64,000 nucleotides of DNA from Dillenia suffruticosa (GCA_033439265.1 JAVTVX010000034.1:16568501-16632500), one strand, 5' to 3'. Counted from the stretch's first letter, positions 11,340-22,852 are shown. Numbers and translations: made by a program. The notes: generated by a model not told the origin, from the sequence alone.

Positions 11340-12733
11340 TTTTCTAACCCCCTAAAAATAAGTTTCGTTCTCGAAACTAAGAAAGGACCAACCAGCAAAC
11401 AAATGGGGGTACTGTCTCCTAATGTCTCCTCGGGCTCCCAGGTCTCTTCCTCGTCCTGGTCACTCCTCTACAAAACTCTAACCAATGTAACTTCTTTGCT
11501 CCGCAGCTTTCTGACCTGTCGATCTAGAATAGCTACGTGCTGATCTAAAACACTAAGGTCCTCTCTGACTGGCCATCCGTCGTTAGTCGTTGTTTCAGCT
11601 CCTGAAAGCTCGTCTCACAACGATCGTCCCATAAGAACTAGACGCCTTTCGTATTAGTCTGGTAAGTGTAGCAGCGATCCGGGAGAATCTTTCTACGAAC
11701 CGCCGATAACACCCCGCAAGACCAAGGAAACTTCGTACCTCGGTCACTGTCTGTGGCTGCTGGTGTGTTGGTCTGTCCAACAGCATGACCATGAACTCGT
11801 AATGTCCATATCGGGTGCGGAATGCGGTCTTGGGCACTTTCTCAACCCTAATCCACAACCGATGATATCCAGATCGAAGATCGATCTTTGAGAAAAATAC
11901 GCGCACCTGGAACTAATCAAATAAATCAGCAATATATGGTAGAGGGTACCGATTCTTGATGGAAACCTTGTTTAGCTGCCTATAGTTCACACACAATCGT
12001 AGAGTCCCATCCTTCTTCTTCACAAATAATACCGGAGCACCCCACGGCGAAGTGCTCAGACGGATTAAACCATTGTCCAGCAACTACCGCAACTGGACCT
12101 TGAGCTCTCTAAGCTCAGCTGGCGCCATTTAGTATGACGGAATAGATATGGGAGTAGTCCCTGGAGTTAGGTAAATTTCGAAATCAAACTCCCGAACTGG
12201 AGGTAGTTCGGGTAGTTCCTTGGGAATATATCTGGGAACATCTGCACTACTGGGACCTCCTCAAGCCTCGGCCCCTCTACAGTGGTGTCAATAACATGAG
12301 CCAGGTATGCCGTGCACGCTTGGTGTATCAATCTCTTGGCTTTCATCACCGATACAACACAGCGAGATAACATTCGCCCCTTGCATGGGAACCTCAACAA
12401 CGGCTCCTCAGGTCTTCGAAACTCCACTTCTTTGGTGAAGTAATCTATTGAGCCTCTATGCATGCTTACCCAATCCATCCTTAGGATGGCATCGAAATTC
12501 GTCATTTCAATTGGAATCAAGTCTGCCTTAAGTACCGCATCTTTGACCATGACTTCGCTCCCTCTGTAGATGGATCTCTAAGTATCTGCTCACCGAGATG
12601 AGAAATTACCAATATCTCCTCATCAAGTGGCGACAAGGCTTACCCAACCCATGGGCAAAAGACGCTCTCACATACGAATAATTTGACCTGATGTCAATAA
12701 GGATACGAGCATCGACTTCCCATATTTTCATAA
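11340..12733 (-). pseudogene. Element 1 pol remnant: protease, N-terminal RT, chromodomain tail
   Basis: Minus-strand reading starts near 12733 with a protease relic. The active-site segment reads ILIDIRSNYSYV where the family has LIDSGAxxSF, so the DSG triad is lost. FDAILRMDWVSMH follows at about 12500-12460. RT begins with PAELRELKVQL and [18 protein letters not shown] (about 12120-12000), then [15 protein letters not shown] and YGHYEFMVM (to about 11790). It then jumps directly to [21 protein letters not shown], losing the YxDD region. A second jump near 11585 leads to a chromodomain tail (VAILDRQVRKLRSKEV, EETWEPEET, QYPHLF) at about 11570-11390. Two internal deletions and several stops make this non-functional. 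A purine-rich tract next to the LTR at about 11340-11362 is the likely plus-strand primer. Confidence 0.8.
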
Positions 12734-12788
12734 CTCATAATATGAGAAAATAACAAGATCTGTTGATAAATATGGAAGGATATATGCT

Positions 12789-12859
<71 letters not shown>

Positions 12860-12973
12860 AAATGTATATACATACCAACATAGTTAAGCCTCTAAGGCTT
12901 TAACTAGTGATGGTACTCAAAAAAAGATATATAAAAAAATATCTCTAAACATGGGGATCATTGGGAGGAGCAC
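12734..12973 (-). other. Spacer between gag and pol of element 1, possible intron; contains (TA)n
   Basis: On the minus strand the gag frame reaches MIVG, then GAPPNDPHV and a stop at 12945-12947. The protease frame begins at about 12733. A GT at 12973-12972 and an AG at 12735-12734 would join the frames as ...MIV-VMKIWEVDARILID. The spacer holds a (TA)n run at 12792-12857 and a GTTAAAGCCTTAGAGGCTTA stretch that is similar to one at the same place in element 2. Whether it is spliced is not shown by the sequence alone. Confidence 0.5.
12792..12857. repeat. (TA)33 microsatellite
   Basis: Perfect alternating AT/TA run of 66 nt inside the gag-pol spacer of element 1. A shorter, interrupted TA run sits at the corresponding place in element 2 (about 34818-34850). 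Confidence 0.95.
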
Positions 12974-14347
12974 CAACAATCATGTCAGGACTCGCCTGAG
13001 CGTCCTCCTGCGTCATTGAGTATATACGGGCCTGTGTCCTCTGCTGCTGTCGGAATGATCCTGGTACCGTGTTACTCCCGACTGCTGTCGGTAGAGCGGT
13101 GTGACTCGAGTGCACAAGTGCTCCCTGCTGTCCTCCTCGGGGAACACTCGAATGTCCTGAACCTATCTAACCTCCAAATCCCAACTCAGGGCAGGTGCTC
13201 CTGATGTGCCCTGGCTTCCCACACCGGAAGCATGTAACAGGCACCGTACACTCTCTAAAAGGGTGGTATCTATCATATCGGCGGCAAAAAGGGTGCCACT
13301 GATCTGAAGTCTGAGTAGTGGTGCTAGAGGCCGGTGCTCTAAACCCTGAGATCGTGATCCCTGTCCAGGATGTGCTTGTTTCGGCTGAGAAGAGCCTTCC
13401 TGATATCCTGAACTCCTGCCCTTCTTTGAGCCCTGGCTCGAAGAAGCCCCAGATCTCTTCTTCCTTATCTCTCTGTTCTGCCACTGTCTACCCTCAGCAC
13501 GGACGATCTCCTCCACCCTAAGTGCTGAGTCCACGATCTCTGCAAAGGAGAGACTAGGAGTCATTGTCATATACCTCCTGATGTTCAAGTTGAGTCCATC
13601 CTCAAACTTGAACCGTAGCTGTTTCGGTATCGCCAAGTCTGGAACGAAAGCAGCTAGTCGCCTCATCTCTGTCTCATACTCTGTTACTATCCTGGTTCCT
13701 TGCCGGAAGTGCAGAAACTCTGCCCTCTTGCAGTCCTGCTAGAACTTAGAGAAGTACCTGCAATCGAACTCCCACAAGAAGTCCTCCCATCGTAGCGGCT
13801 CGATAGCATCATCACAAATCGCCTCCTACCAAGTGAGGGCATCACCATCCAATAGTCTCTCTGCTATCCGAAGCCGATAGTCCTTGTTTAACCCCAGATC
13901 CATCAAAATTCTGCGAGTGCGGTTGATCCAGTGCTTCGCTGCTGTAGGATCACCCGTTCCCACGAACTCCGTGCAGCCTAACTGCCTCGTCTCCTTCACC
14001 AACTGGGTGAGCTCGTGAATACGCCTCAAGGTGGAGGAGGTAGTGTCACTAGGTCCTGAAACAGTAGAAGGACCGACAACTAGGGGCTGATCTGGTACAA
14101 TTGAAGGTGGCACGGCCGTAGGAGTCGGCACTACCGTCGGTGGTGGTGGGGGTGGCATCTGAATCCCGTAGGAGGTGTACCACTCATACACCTACCTAAA
14201 CGCCTTAAAGGACAGTGGTGGAACCTCGGCTGGAGCCTCAGGTACTCCAAGGTTCTCAGGTCCCCTCGAAGGGTCAGGCTCTTGACGAGTCTCGGGTAGC
14301 GCGAGTCTAACCCCACATCCCGCCGGTCTACCGTGTCTAGGCAGCAT
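12945..14347 (-). pseudogene. Element 1 gag, broken
   Basis: The start is taken as the ATG at 14345-14347 (MLPRHGRPAG), matching MPLRHGRR in element 2. Order on the minus strand: a proline-rich N-terminus; capsid-like segments (TEFVGTGDPTAAKHWINR, about 13990-13930; RLAAFVPDLA, RFKFEDGLNLNIRRYM, about 13660-13560; EIVDSALRVEEIVRAEGRQW); a basic linker; and a CCHC zinc knuckle CFRCGKPGHIRSTC at about 13240-13195. Gag ends at the stop at 12945-12947. The capsid and knuckle pieces lie in different frames, so at least one frameshift is present, and a stop interrupts the frame near 14192. Gag would form the particle and bind element RNA through the knuckle. Confidence 0.8.
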
Positions 14348-14570
14348 AATTCTGCAAAGAGAGAATTTTTTCATTAGATATAATTCTAGAGTTTGGTATG
14401 ATTGAAAAATGGGTTAGTTACGTAGTAACTAACCCCCCTAAAATGAATGAAATTATTGGTCTACGACCATATAGGGGACTTTAAATGATTGTATGAAACT
14501 CTCTAATGCATTGAGGACTTTTCTATGTGCTTGGGAATACTTTTCTTACTACCCTTTGCCCAACCTAAGG

Positions 14571-14582
14571 GCTCTGATACCA
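14571..14582 (-). promoter_or_regulatory. Primer-binding site of element 1 (initiator tRNA-Met)
   Basis: The minus strand reads TGGTATCAGAGC a few bases inside the 5' LTR. It is complementary to the 3' end of initiator tRNA-Met, the usual primer of plant chromoviruses, and it fixes the element's orientation. Confidence 0.9.
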
Positions 14583-16969
14583 ACCGAACTGTCACGCCCC
14601 GAATCGGGGTCATGAAAAGCCGCCCGTTGCCCTGGATGCCGGCTACATTTTTACAGAAAATCGAGCAAAACTTTCCCATATTTTGGAGGTCTCCCAAATA
14701 CAATTTGACCTGTATATCAACATTCATCTTGTAAAATAAATAAATGGCCATCCCGACCTCTCCAAAATCAACCAATGCCATAGCCAACATCCAAAACAAC
14801 GCAAGGCTATAAAAATTTCCAACAGATCTAGCCACAGACCTCTACTCTCATGTCCAACCAAAGTATGATCAGCCGCCACACAGAGCGGACCTAAATTTTT
14901 ATATAATATATAATAATTTTTCCAAGTGATATTTAAATACGTACAATCGCCTCAATGCAAATAAATTATGAGAGTTTCATAAATAAATATACATAAATTA
15001 TACAGTCATCCCAAAAATAAATAAATGAGTACATTTATCAACTAAAATCTCCAATAATCATAACGGAAGATATGCTAACATCCATACCCAAACCCGGTAC
15101 TATCAATTCCACATCGCAACACAATAATTCTTCTTCAGTCCAAGACTAATCCTGTGGGGAGAAAGTGAGGGGTGAGTATCTATGGGAGGATACTCAGCAA
15201 GTGAGGGGATTGATATCGTGTTATTAATATCAATGGTGAAATTGGAGTGTCAAAACATATAACAAAATATCAAGTGTATGAAAATAACGTGATGTTTCAA
15301 AGTAAAACATATCTCGAGACACATATCAGAAAATAACATATGCATCCATCCATGTATCAAGTCACATACGTAGAGCCGGCTAAACAAACAATCCCGGTAA
15401 TGGTCTACGTAGACCAAGGACAGGCGCATTGGGGGTTTTCACTATATAAATATCAGATAATGGCTCTCTACCCCAATATTGGCTACAGACTACTTCAACT
15501 TGCCTGTAAATAATAATTATGATACATATATATTGTCGGCTGTGTATGGTATTCCGCCTAGTACAAAACAGATGTAAACTCACATCCTCCCCGATGAGTG
15601 TCAACCTGGGACACCCATACATATGACGATCTTGTGGATACCTCCGGCCGAAACGTATCCGGGCACAATGGGTGCCTCTACCAAATGTCCTTCGTAGCTA
15701 CAGAATGCTATGGGAAACATATCACCATATCACCAAGTCAGCCAGGCACGTAGCCCCATGCATCACATCATATTGGCCGGGCATATAGCCCTATGCATCG
15801 TAACACAGTTTCGGCAAGCGTATAGCCCAAATAGTACATGTAAATACATTTAAAACTACGTGTCAATGCAATAGAAGCATTAAAACATGTCAATATATCA
15901 AAAAGGTGGCACAATATCAGTTATCAAACTCATGGATGCATAATCTATAAAATCAGTAGTTGAGGCACTCCAATGGTCACAAAAATATGTCTATCAAAAT
16001 CAAAAAATTTAGTTTTCACACGTATAAAAATCATGTCGTTTGAAAATCGGTAAAACGTGATTTGTCAATCGATAGAAGATGTCAAAGTCCTACTCACAGT
16101 TCTAGGGAGGGTGATCACTCCCTATTTTCAAAACAATCCAATCTGACTCCTCGAGTCTCCAAAAAGATCAACCTAATCAGATCATCAGAATTTAACATCA
16201 AATTTCAAGTATTATAAGGTTTATCTATTTTCCCTAAGTTTGTACAAACGTTAACTCTTCAATTTATGAATACACTCTAATGTCATCAGTTGCAATTCAG
16301 TTAGAAACAATTAACATACTTTTAATTTAAGTCAAATTCAACCCTAAAACCACTCAAGGTCAGAAATAAGCCTGAAAATAAAGAATTTTCCTACAAGATG
16401 GAAAATTTTTGAAAAATCATACTCTTTTCGATTCCCATCCAAATATTTAAAGCCATATGTCATTTTCAAGGTATATGAGTCTATTTTCATAATACAGAGA
16501 TCGTATTTAAATTGTCTATAAGCAAAACAATTTATAATGAGAAAGGTTGCATCAACCCTTGCACTAAAATCCCAATTTCCGACTATTTTCATGCATAGGT
16601 CAATTTAAACTCCAATGGAAACTATTCAAACCAATTTAATTTGATTCTATCATTCTGAACAGTCCCATTTCATATAAATTCCTATACTTAACCTAATGAA
16701 CTGCATATAATGTCCAAAAATGCATTCTATGAGAATTTAGTTTATATTCTAACATATACGAGACTTTTTTTTTAAATTTACCCTAAATTCGATAACCAAA
16801 TCGAATGGGTCCGAAATCAGTCACCTAGGGTTTTTCTCGGATTGCAGACCTTTGTTTGAATGTCTCATCGATCACTCCAAGATCTGAAATGCTACCTATC
16901 AAGACAGGGTTTATTAGTTAGGTTCAAACACTTAGATCGGAAGCAAAACCTTAAGTCTGTTACTTGCGT

Positions 16970-17480
16970 GGAGGTTCATGGGTTATCACGGGCTCACAGG
17001 CCATCATGAGCCATTACGGGCTCGTGGGCTACAGTAAGCTTGTGGGTTTGCGGTTAAGTGGGCCAGTAGGCTTCGGTTAGTGGGCTCGCTGGTCTGCGGG
17101 CCAGTAGGCTAGCGGGGCGGCAGGCTTGCAGGCAGATGGGCCTGCGGGCTGGCGGGCTGGTGCGCGCTCATGCGCTGGTGCGTGTTGGTGCGCTGAGGCA
17201 CACTGGAGCATGCTCGTGCGCTGAGGTGTCCTCGCGGCCTGGCTCATACTTACGGCCTGGCTCGCGCTTGCAGCCTGGCTAGCGCTCGCGGGCTGGGTCT
17301 TACTCGCAGCCTGGCTCACGTTCGCGGGCTGGATCCTGCTCGCAGCCTGGCTCGCACTCGCGGGCTGGGTTCTGCTCGCGCTTGCGCGTTGGGTCTTGCT
17401 CGTGGCCTGGTCGCTTTGTGTTCGCGCGGGGAGGATCGTACAGGGGCGCGATCTTGCTCGCACTGGGTGGATAGAGCAGG
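16970..17480. repeat. GC-rich minisatellite inside LTR
   Basis: Counterpart of the 10220-10850 minisatellite. It is dominated by GCTCGCGGGCTGGGT and GCAGCCTGGCTCGC units. The 281-codon minus-strand open frame crossing it (17077-17922) is a low-complexity artefact. Confidence 0.7.
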
Positions 17481-17785
17481 GGCGCGCTCGGCTCAGGCTG
17501 GGGAGATCACGTTGCCGAAGGCGCTGCAGTCGCGCGCTATGGCAAAAAGCGGTGCTCGCGGAAGGAAAGAGTAGCTGTAGCGAGCGGCGGCGATGGCGGA
17601 AGGGTGCGATCGATCGTGGCTCGCGACGGAGGAAGGCGAGGCGGCAGATTTGGACGAAGCCGAAGGGAGAGAGAACGAAGTAGAGAGAGACAGTGAGCAA
17701 GATGGAGAGAGAAGACAGAGAGGGAGAGGGTGGTGGCGATGGCAGCGGCGGAGGAAGATGAATAGCTGTGGAAGAGGAAAATTCG

Positions 17786-17799
<14 letters not shown>

Positions 17800-17855
<56 letters not shown>

Positions 17856-17892
17856 TAGAGAGAGAGAGAGGGAGAGGGAGAGGGAGAGGGAG
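17800..17892. repeat. (GA)n-rich microsatellite in LTR
   Basis: Long alternating GA run followed by GGGAGA repeats. It is clearly longer than the matching tract at 11180-11238. Confidence 0.9.
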
Positions 17893-18839
17893 AGGGATTA
17901 GGGTTGAAACCCTAATCACCAAATTACTTTGGGGTCGTAGCGTTTTGCCCCAAAATGCTGCGTCTCCATTTTCTTTTGTTTTTTTTTTCTTGTGTCGGTG
18001 TTACAAAATGCCTCTTCAATTCTAGGACTTTTAATGTAGATTATTGTGAATGAAAAAGTTAACTATCCTCGATACAAAAGTTATTGAAAGTTTGGGTCTG
18101 AATTTTAGAAAATTAAATATACCAAATAGGCTGAAGTAAACAAAATTGGATAGAAAGTTCATGAGAAAAAATAAATGAACCAAGTTCAAAACTATGATGG
18201 TGCCTTTGGCTCCGATCATAGTTTTGTATAGTTCCTACCTATTTTTGAACTGCTTATACCGTAAAATAGAAAAAAACTAATTTTTGAGTCCTCGATGACC
18301 TCTCCCTTCGTAAATGAAAAGAGATAAATTATAATTTAAGGAGGGAGATAAGAGTACTTGGGCAGTGGGAGAAATCAGAGTCATGGAGAATGTGAGTTTT
18401 CAGCCTTTTACTTCTTCTTTCAACATCGTAATGAGAACTATGGAGAAATAGATGGAAAAATTAAAGAAAGAGAGTGACGAAGATGGAGATTATAGAGATG
18501 TGAAAACCAAGAATTGAATCAAAGAGAAAGAGATACAAGGGGCAGAGGATTCTAGATCTTGAGTGAGTAAATAAAATAAGAAAAGATCAAAATTGAAGTT
18601 ATTGATTGTAGAGAAAATTAAAAGAGACCGACTGGGAACAAGTTTTACCATTTGGAGATTTTGGTGGAAGAATAAGAGAATTGAAGTGAAAGGATGAGGA
18701 AGATAAGATTAGTGTCAATTTTTGTTATCAGTTAATGCCTTGATGTTATTTTAATATTGTGTTTGGAATGTCCTTGTATTATAATAATTATTAATGAATT
18801 TTGGACCCATGAAAATTAATATTTATTGTTGTTATGCAA

Positions 18840-18911
18840 GTGGTTGTAGTTTAGTGGTAAGAATTCCACGTTGTGGCCGTGGAGACCTGGGCTCGAATCC
18901 CAGCAGCCACA
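18840..18911 (+). tRNA. tRNA-His (GTG), best-preserved copy
   Basis: This 72-nt sequence folds as a plant cytosolic tRNA-His with anticodon GTG at 18873-18875. Anticodon and T stems are fully paired, and the acceptor has one wobble (T5-G68). The internal A box (TAGTTTAGTGG) and B box (GCTCGAATCC) are intact. A CAA lies immediately upstream (18837-18839), as is common at plant Pol III start sites, and a TTTT at about 18929-18932 could terminate transcription. The obligatory G-1 is not encoded, so it would be added after transcription as usual. This is the strongest candidate for a working gene in the array. Confidence 0.88.
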
Positions 18912-19236
18912 GTAGAAGTGATATGAAATTTTAAATAGTAATAATGAGAAAGCAATTCTTAATAATGTTAAAAAATAATAGGTACCCTTTAGAATTGGAT
19001 TGAAGTACTTTCTAAAGATAAAACAGGAGTTTAGGTTACTCTTTTCAAATTCATCTTGACCTAAATAATTGTTGGGAAAGTTTTCATTTCGCAAAAGCAA
19101 GGACTTTCCCATAATTTTTCCTGAATTACTTTTATGTTAAGCTTAAACAAAGTCTATGCAAAGCCAACCAATACTCATGGTTATTGTTTAGCTAATAGTA
19201 ATTTTTACCTTCTTTTATTCAAAACATAAATGGCTA

Positions 19237-19318
19237 GTCCAGATGGCCGAGTGGTCTAAGGCACCAAATACGTTCTGGTCTTCGGAAGAGGGCGTGAGTT
19301 CAATTCCCTCTTTTGACA
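19237..19318 (+). pseudogene. tRNA-Leu (CAA)-like pseudogene
   Basis: 82 nt instead of 84. Two bases are missing in the anticodon arm (CCAAATACGTTCTGG), which destroys the CAA anticodon. The acceptor stem has mismatches at its 5' side (GTCCAGA). D-arm and B-box regions remain recognisable. Confidence 0.85.
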
Positions 19319-19332
19319 ATTTCCTTTGCCCA

Positions 19333-19347
19333 TCCCACTAAGTGGGA
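19333..19347 (+). other. Conserved perfect hairpin in the tRNA-Leu trailer
   Basis: TCCCACTAAGTGGGA is a perfect inverted repeat 15 nt after the tRNA-Leu end. Versions (CCCACTTAGTGGG and similar) follow other Leu copies, for example near 42624 and 60035. Two other units carry transposon insertions inside it. Confidence 0.6.
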
Positions 19348-20239
19348 TAAAGACTTAGTTGTTAATGTTTTGATTATAGCATTTTATGAGGAAAAGAAGA
19401 AGTGCATTTGCTTTTTCACCAATGGAACAATGAGAAGATTATGATTCAAAGCTTTTTTTGTGGGAAAGAAGAAGTGTATTTGTTTTTGCACTTACCAAAC
19501 TATAAGAACATTAAAGGCTTGCTTTGCATTCTTAAGCAAACTGCAATCAGCACAAATATCTACATATGCCTAAACTTTAAGCACATAACGGTAGCCGACA
19601 TCAAATATAGTTTAACGAACTCTTGTAGACTAGAAAAGGCCACAAGATAGAGTCCTTTACAAATTACCTTTCACTTATCGCTCATCACAATGTACATAAT
19701 TTGGGCCCTTATTATGATCAACCAACTTAGGCTTAACACCGGTGTGAGGCTGAGTAAGCCGATGCCCAACTTGCAAACTGCAGGCCAACCTAGCAAATGG
19801 TGCACAAATTGTGTAGACATATTTAAGCATCTTTTAAATTTGTGATTTTCTTAATATAGGGAATAGAACATATTGGACAAAAGCTTATCAAGTACAATAA
19901 TTAGAAATTTATTTTCAAATTATAATGTTCCACATTATTGTTCCGCATTATTGTTCCGATACTTACGATAACTTTCTTTTTTATATATTCTGTAAGTCAC
20001 ATGGACTATGTAGAAAATTCGATGAAAGCAACTGGGATCAAGTTTTACATTTTGGTAATTTAGGAGGAAGAATAAGAGAATTGAAGTAAAAGTTAGAGGA
20101 TTGTAATATTAGTGATAATGTTAATAGTTATTTAATGCCTTGATGTTATACTAACGTTGAGTTTGGATTATCCTTTTAATAGAATAATGATTAATGAATT
20201 CTGTGCCCCTCAAAATTAAAATTTATTGTTGTTATACAA

Positions 20240-20310
20240 GTGGACGTGGTTTAGTGGAAAAAATTGCACATTGAGGCCGTGGAGACTTGGCATAAATCCC
20301 AACTGCTACA
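20240..20310 (+). pseudogene. tRNA-His-like pseudogene (anticodon position GAG)
   Basis: 71 nt. The anticodon loop reads TTGAGGC instead of TTGTGGC. The anticodon stem and acceptor have several mismatches and one base of the T arm is lost. The upstream TTATACAAG context is kept. Confidence 0.85.
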
Positions 20311-20678
20311 ATATAAGTGATAAAAATTTTTAATAGTAATGATGTGAAAGCAATTCTTAATAATGTAAAAAATAATCATAGGTACAATTTCAATTTGAAT
20401 TTAAGCACTTTTTTTTAGATAAAATAGGGGTTTAGGTTACTCTTTTCGAATTCAACTAACCTAAATAAAGGCAACGTAAATTTTCATTTGGCAAAACCGT
20501 GGTCTTGGTCCAACCCCTAATTTTTTGGCCATCTTCCATGCTACCAAGGTCTTTTCCTAGTTTTTCCTTAAATTAGTTTTATATTTAGCTTAAACAAAGT
20601 CTATGTGAAACGAACTAATACTCATGCATATAGTTTATCTAACAGAAATTCTTACCTTTTTTTATTCATAGATGACTA

Positions 20679-20762
20679 GCCTAGATGTTCGAGTAGTCTA
20701 AGGTGCCAGACTCTACTTTTGGTCTACGAAAGAGGGCATGAGTTCAATTCCCTCTTCTAACA
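20679..20762 (+). pseudogene. tRNA-Leu-like pseudogene (anticodon position CTA)
   Basis: 84 nt. The anticodon arm CCAGA-CTCTACT-TTTGG still pairs (with wobble), and its loop presents CTA instead of CAA, formally an amber-reading anticodon. The acceptor stem (GCCTAGA with TTCTAAC) is broken at three or more positions, so a stable tRNA is unlikely. Confidence 0.8.
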
Positions 20763-22179
20763 ATTTCCTTTGCCTATTCCACTTAGTGGGATTAAGTCTT
20801 AGCTGTAATTGTCTTGATTCATAGCATTTTATGAGGTAAAGAAGAAGTAAATTTGCTTTTTCCCCTACTAGACAATGACATAATTATGATTCAAGAATTT
20901 GATTTTTTTTTAAAACCATTAAGGCTAGCTTTGTGTTCTTAAGCAAACCGCAATCATCACAAATATCTGCATATACCAAAAGTTTAAGCATAGCATAATA
21001 GTCGACATCAAATACAGTCTAACAAACTATGGTAGACCAAAAGAGGCCACAAGACAGAGCCCTTTACAAATTATCTTATACTTTGTGATCAACCAACTCG
21101 AGCATAAGACCAGTGAGATGCTGAGTAAGTTGAAGCCCATCTTTTAAACTGCAGGTCAAATTAGCAAAAGGTTCACAAATTGTGTATACACAACTAAACT
21201 TCTTTTAGATTTGTGATTCCCTTAATGTAAGAAACAAAAAATACAGGACAAAAGCATATGAAATTCAATAATTAGAAATTTCTTTTCAAATTATAATATC
21301 CCAAATTATAGTTTCAATACTCTACAATAACTTTCTTTTCTATATATTCCATTAGTCACATTAATAAATTCCTCCTCAATCATAGAATTTTTAATGTAGA
21401 TTATCATGAATACAAAAGTTAATTATCACGGATATAAAAATTATTGATAGTCTGGGTCTACATTTCACAAAATTAAATGTACCAGTAGGATTGAAGTGGC
21501 CAAAATTGGATAGAAAGTTCATAGGGAAGAATTCTTGAACCAAGTTCAAAACCATGAAGTTTTCTTAGATGTCAATCCTAGTTCCTTACAGTTCCTACTG
21601 ATTCTTGTCCTATTTTAACCGTAAAATAACAAGCAAATAAGTTTTGTCCTCGATGATCTCTCTGACAAAAATAGAATGAGAGATAACATATAATTTAAAG
21701 AGAGAGATAAAAGTGCTTGGGTAGTGGGAGACATTGAAGAAATGCAGAAAATGGGGTTGTGCCATTTACTTCTACTTCAAACATCTTAATGAGAACTATG
21801 GAGAAATGATGGAAAAATTGAAAAAAGAGAGAGACAACAATTAAGATTAGAAGAATTGAATTAAAGAGAAAGAGAAATAAGGGGAGGATGATTCTAGATC
21901 TAGAGTGATAAATAAAATAAGGAAGATCAAAATTGAAGTTATGGACAGTAAAGAAAATTAGAAGAGAGGGACCGAAAGCAAATTCTATGATTTGGAGACT
22001 TCGGAGGGAGAATAATAGAAATCGAAGTGAACAGATGTGGAACATAAGATTTGTGCTAATATTAGTAATTATTTAATGCCTTGGTCTCATATTAACATTG
22101 AGTTTGGAATGCTCCTGTTTTAAAATGATGATTAATGAATTTTGTACCCATCAAAATTAATTCTTATTGTTGTTATACA

Positions 22180-22196
22180 AGTGGTTGTAGTTTACA
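22180..22196 (+). pseudogene. 5' fragment of tRNA-His, fused to next unit
   Basis: Only GTGGTTGTAGTTTACA remains. The sequence then continues as first-spacer DNA of another unit (CAAAATAAGATAGAATG). The same fusion point occurs at 54877-54893, so the deletion predates duplication of the block. Confidence 0.8.
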
Positions 22197-22852
22197 AAAT
22201 AAGATAGAATGTTCACGGGTAAAAATACTTGAACCAAGTTCCAAAACCATGAAGGTTTTACTTGCTTGGATCGTAGTTTCTTACAGTTCCTACCAATTCT
22301 TGTCATTTTTAATCAGTAAAATAGAAAAAAATAATTTTTGGGTCCTCGATGATCTCTCCCTCAGTAATTGAACGAGAGATAAGGTAAGGTATAATTTAGA
22401 TAGAGAGACAAAAGTACTTGAGTAATGGGACAAATCGAAGAAATAGAGAAAGTGAGCTTTTAGCCTTTTACCTCTACTTTCAACATCCTAATGAGAACTA
22501 TCGAGAAATAGAAGGAAAAATTGATGAAAGCAATAGACGAGGATGGGGATTCCATAGATGTGAAAACCAAGAATTGAATCAAAGCAAAAGAAAAAAGGGG
22601 AGGAAGATTCTAGACCTAGAGTGAATAAATAAAATGAGGAAAAATCAAAATCAAAGTTATGATTGGGGACAAATTTTACGATTTGGAGACTTAGGAGGAA
22701 GAATGAGAGAAGTGAAGCACAAGGACAAGGGAGATAAGATTAGTGATAATTTTAGTGATTGCTTAATGCCTTGATGTTGTATTAACTTGGAGACTCAAAT
22801 ATCCTTGTATTAGATTAATGACTATTGAATTATGTACCATCAATATTAATAT

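Larger units (their letters stand above)
7858..18005 (-). mobile_element. Ty3/gypsy Tekay/Del-type chromovirus element 1, internally deleted
   Basis: The element is bounded by two long direct repeats that begin TGTCA and end TGTTACA (minus-strand element), with a perfect 5-bp target duplication AAATG at 7853-7857 and 18006-18010. The uninterrupted target is present at about 50220-50245 in the paralogous unit (ACAAATGCCTCTTCAATTC). The internal region is only about 3.2 kb, against about 5.2 kb in element 2. It holds gag, a zinc knuckle, a protease relic, the N-terminal half of RT and a chromodomain tail; the RT catalytic core, most of RNase H and all of integrase are deleted. It could only move if trans-complemented, and its gag also has stops. 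Confidence 0.9.
14590..18005 (-). repeat. LTR of element 1 (5' LTR in element orientation)
   Basis: Begins TGTCACGCCCCGAATCGGGG and ends GTCGGTGTTACA, repeating 7858-11339 with substitutions and small indels. It includes a CACCATATCAC slippage difference near 15725 and an 18-bp difference near 16535. The palindrome lies at 14597-14609. At about 3.4 kb it is long even for the Tekay/Del lineage. Confidence 0.88.

Noticed and set aside
17077..17922. 281-codon open frame on the minus strand
   Set aside because: Spans the LTR minisatellite and (GA)n tract; the protein is low-complexity Ser/Leu and Ala/Ser repeats and is absent from the other LTR.
21695..22045. 116-codon minus-strand open frame in the unit spacer
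   Set aside because: The aligned spacer in other units does not keep the frame; composition is F/L-rich, as expected from antisense of A/G-rich DNA.
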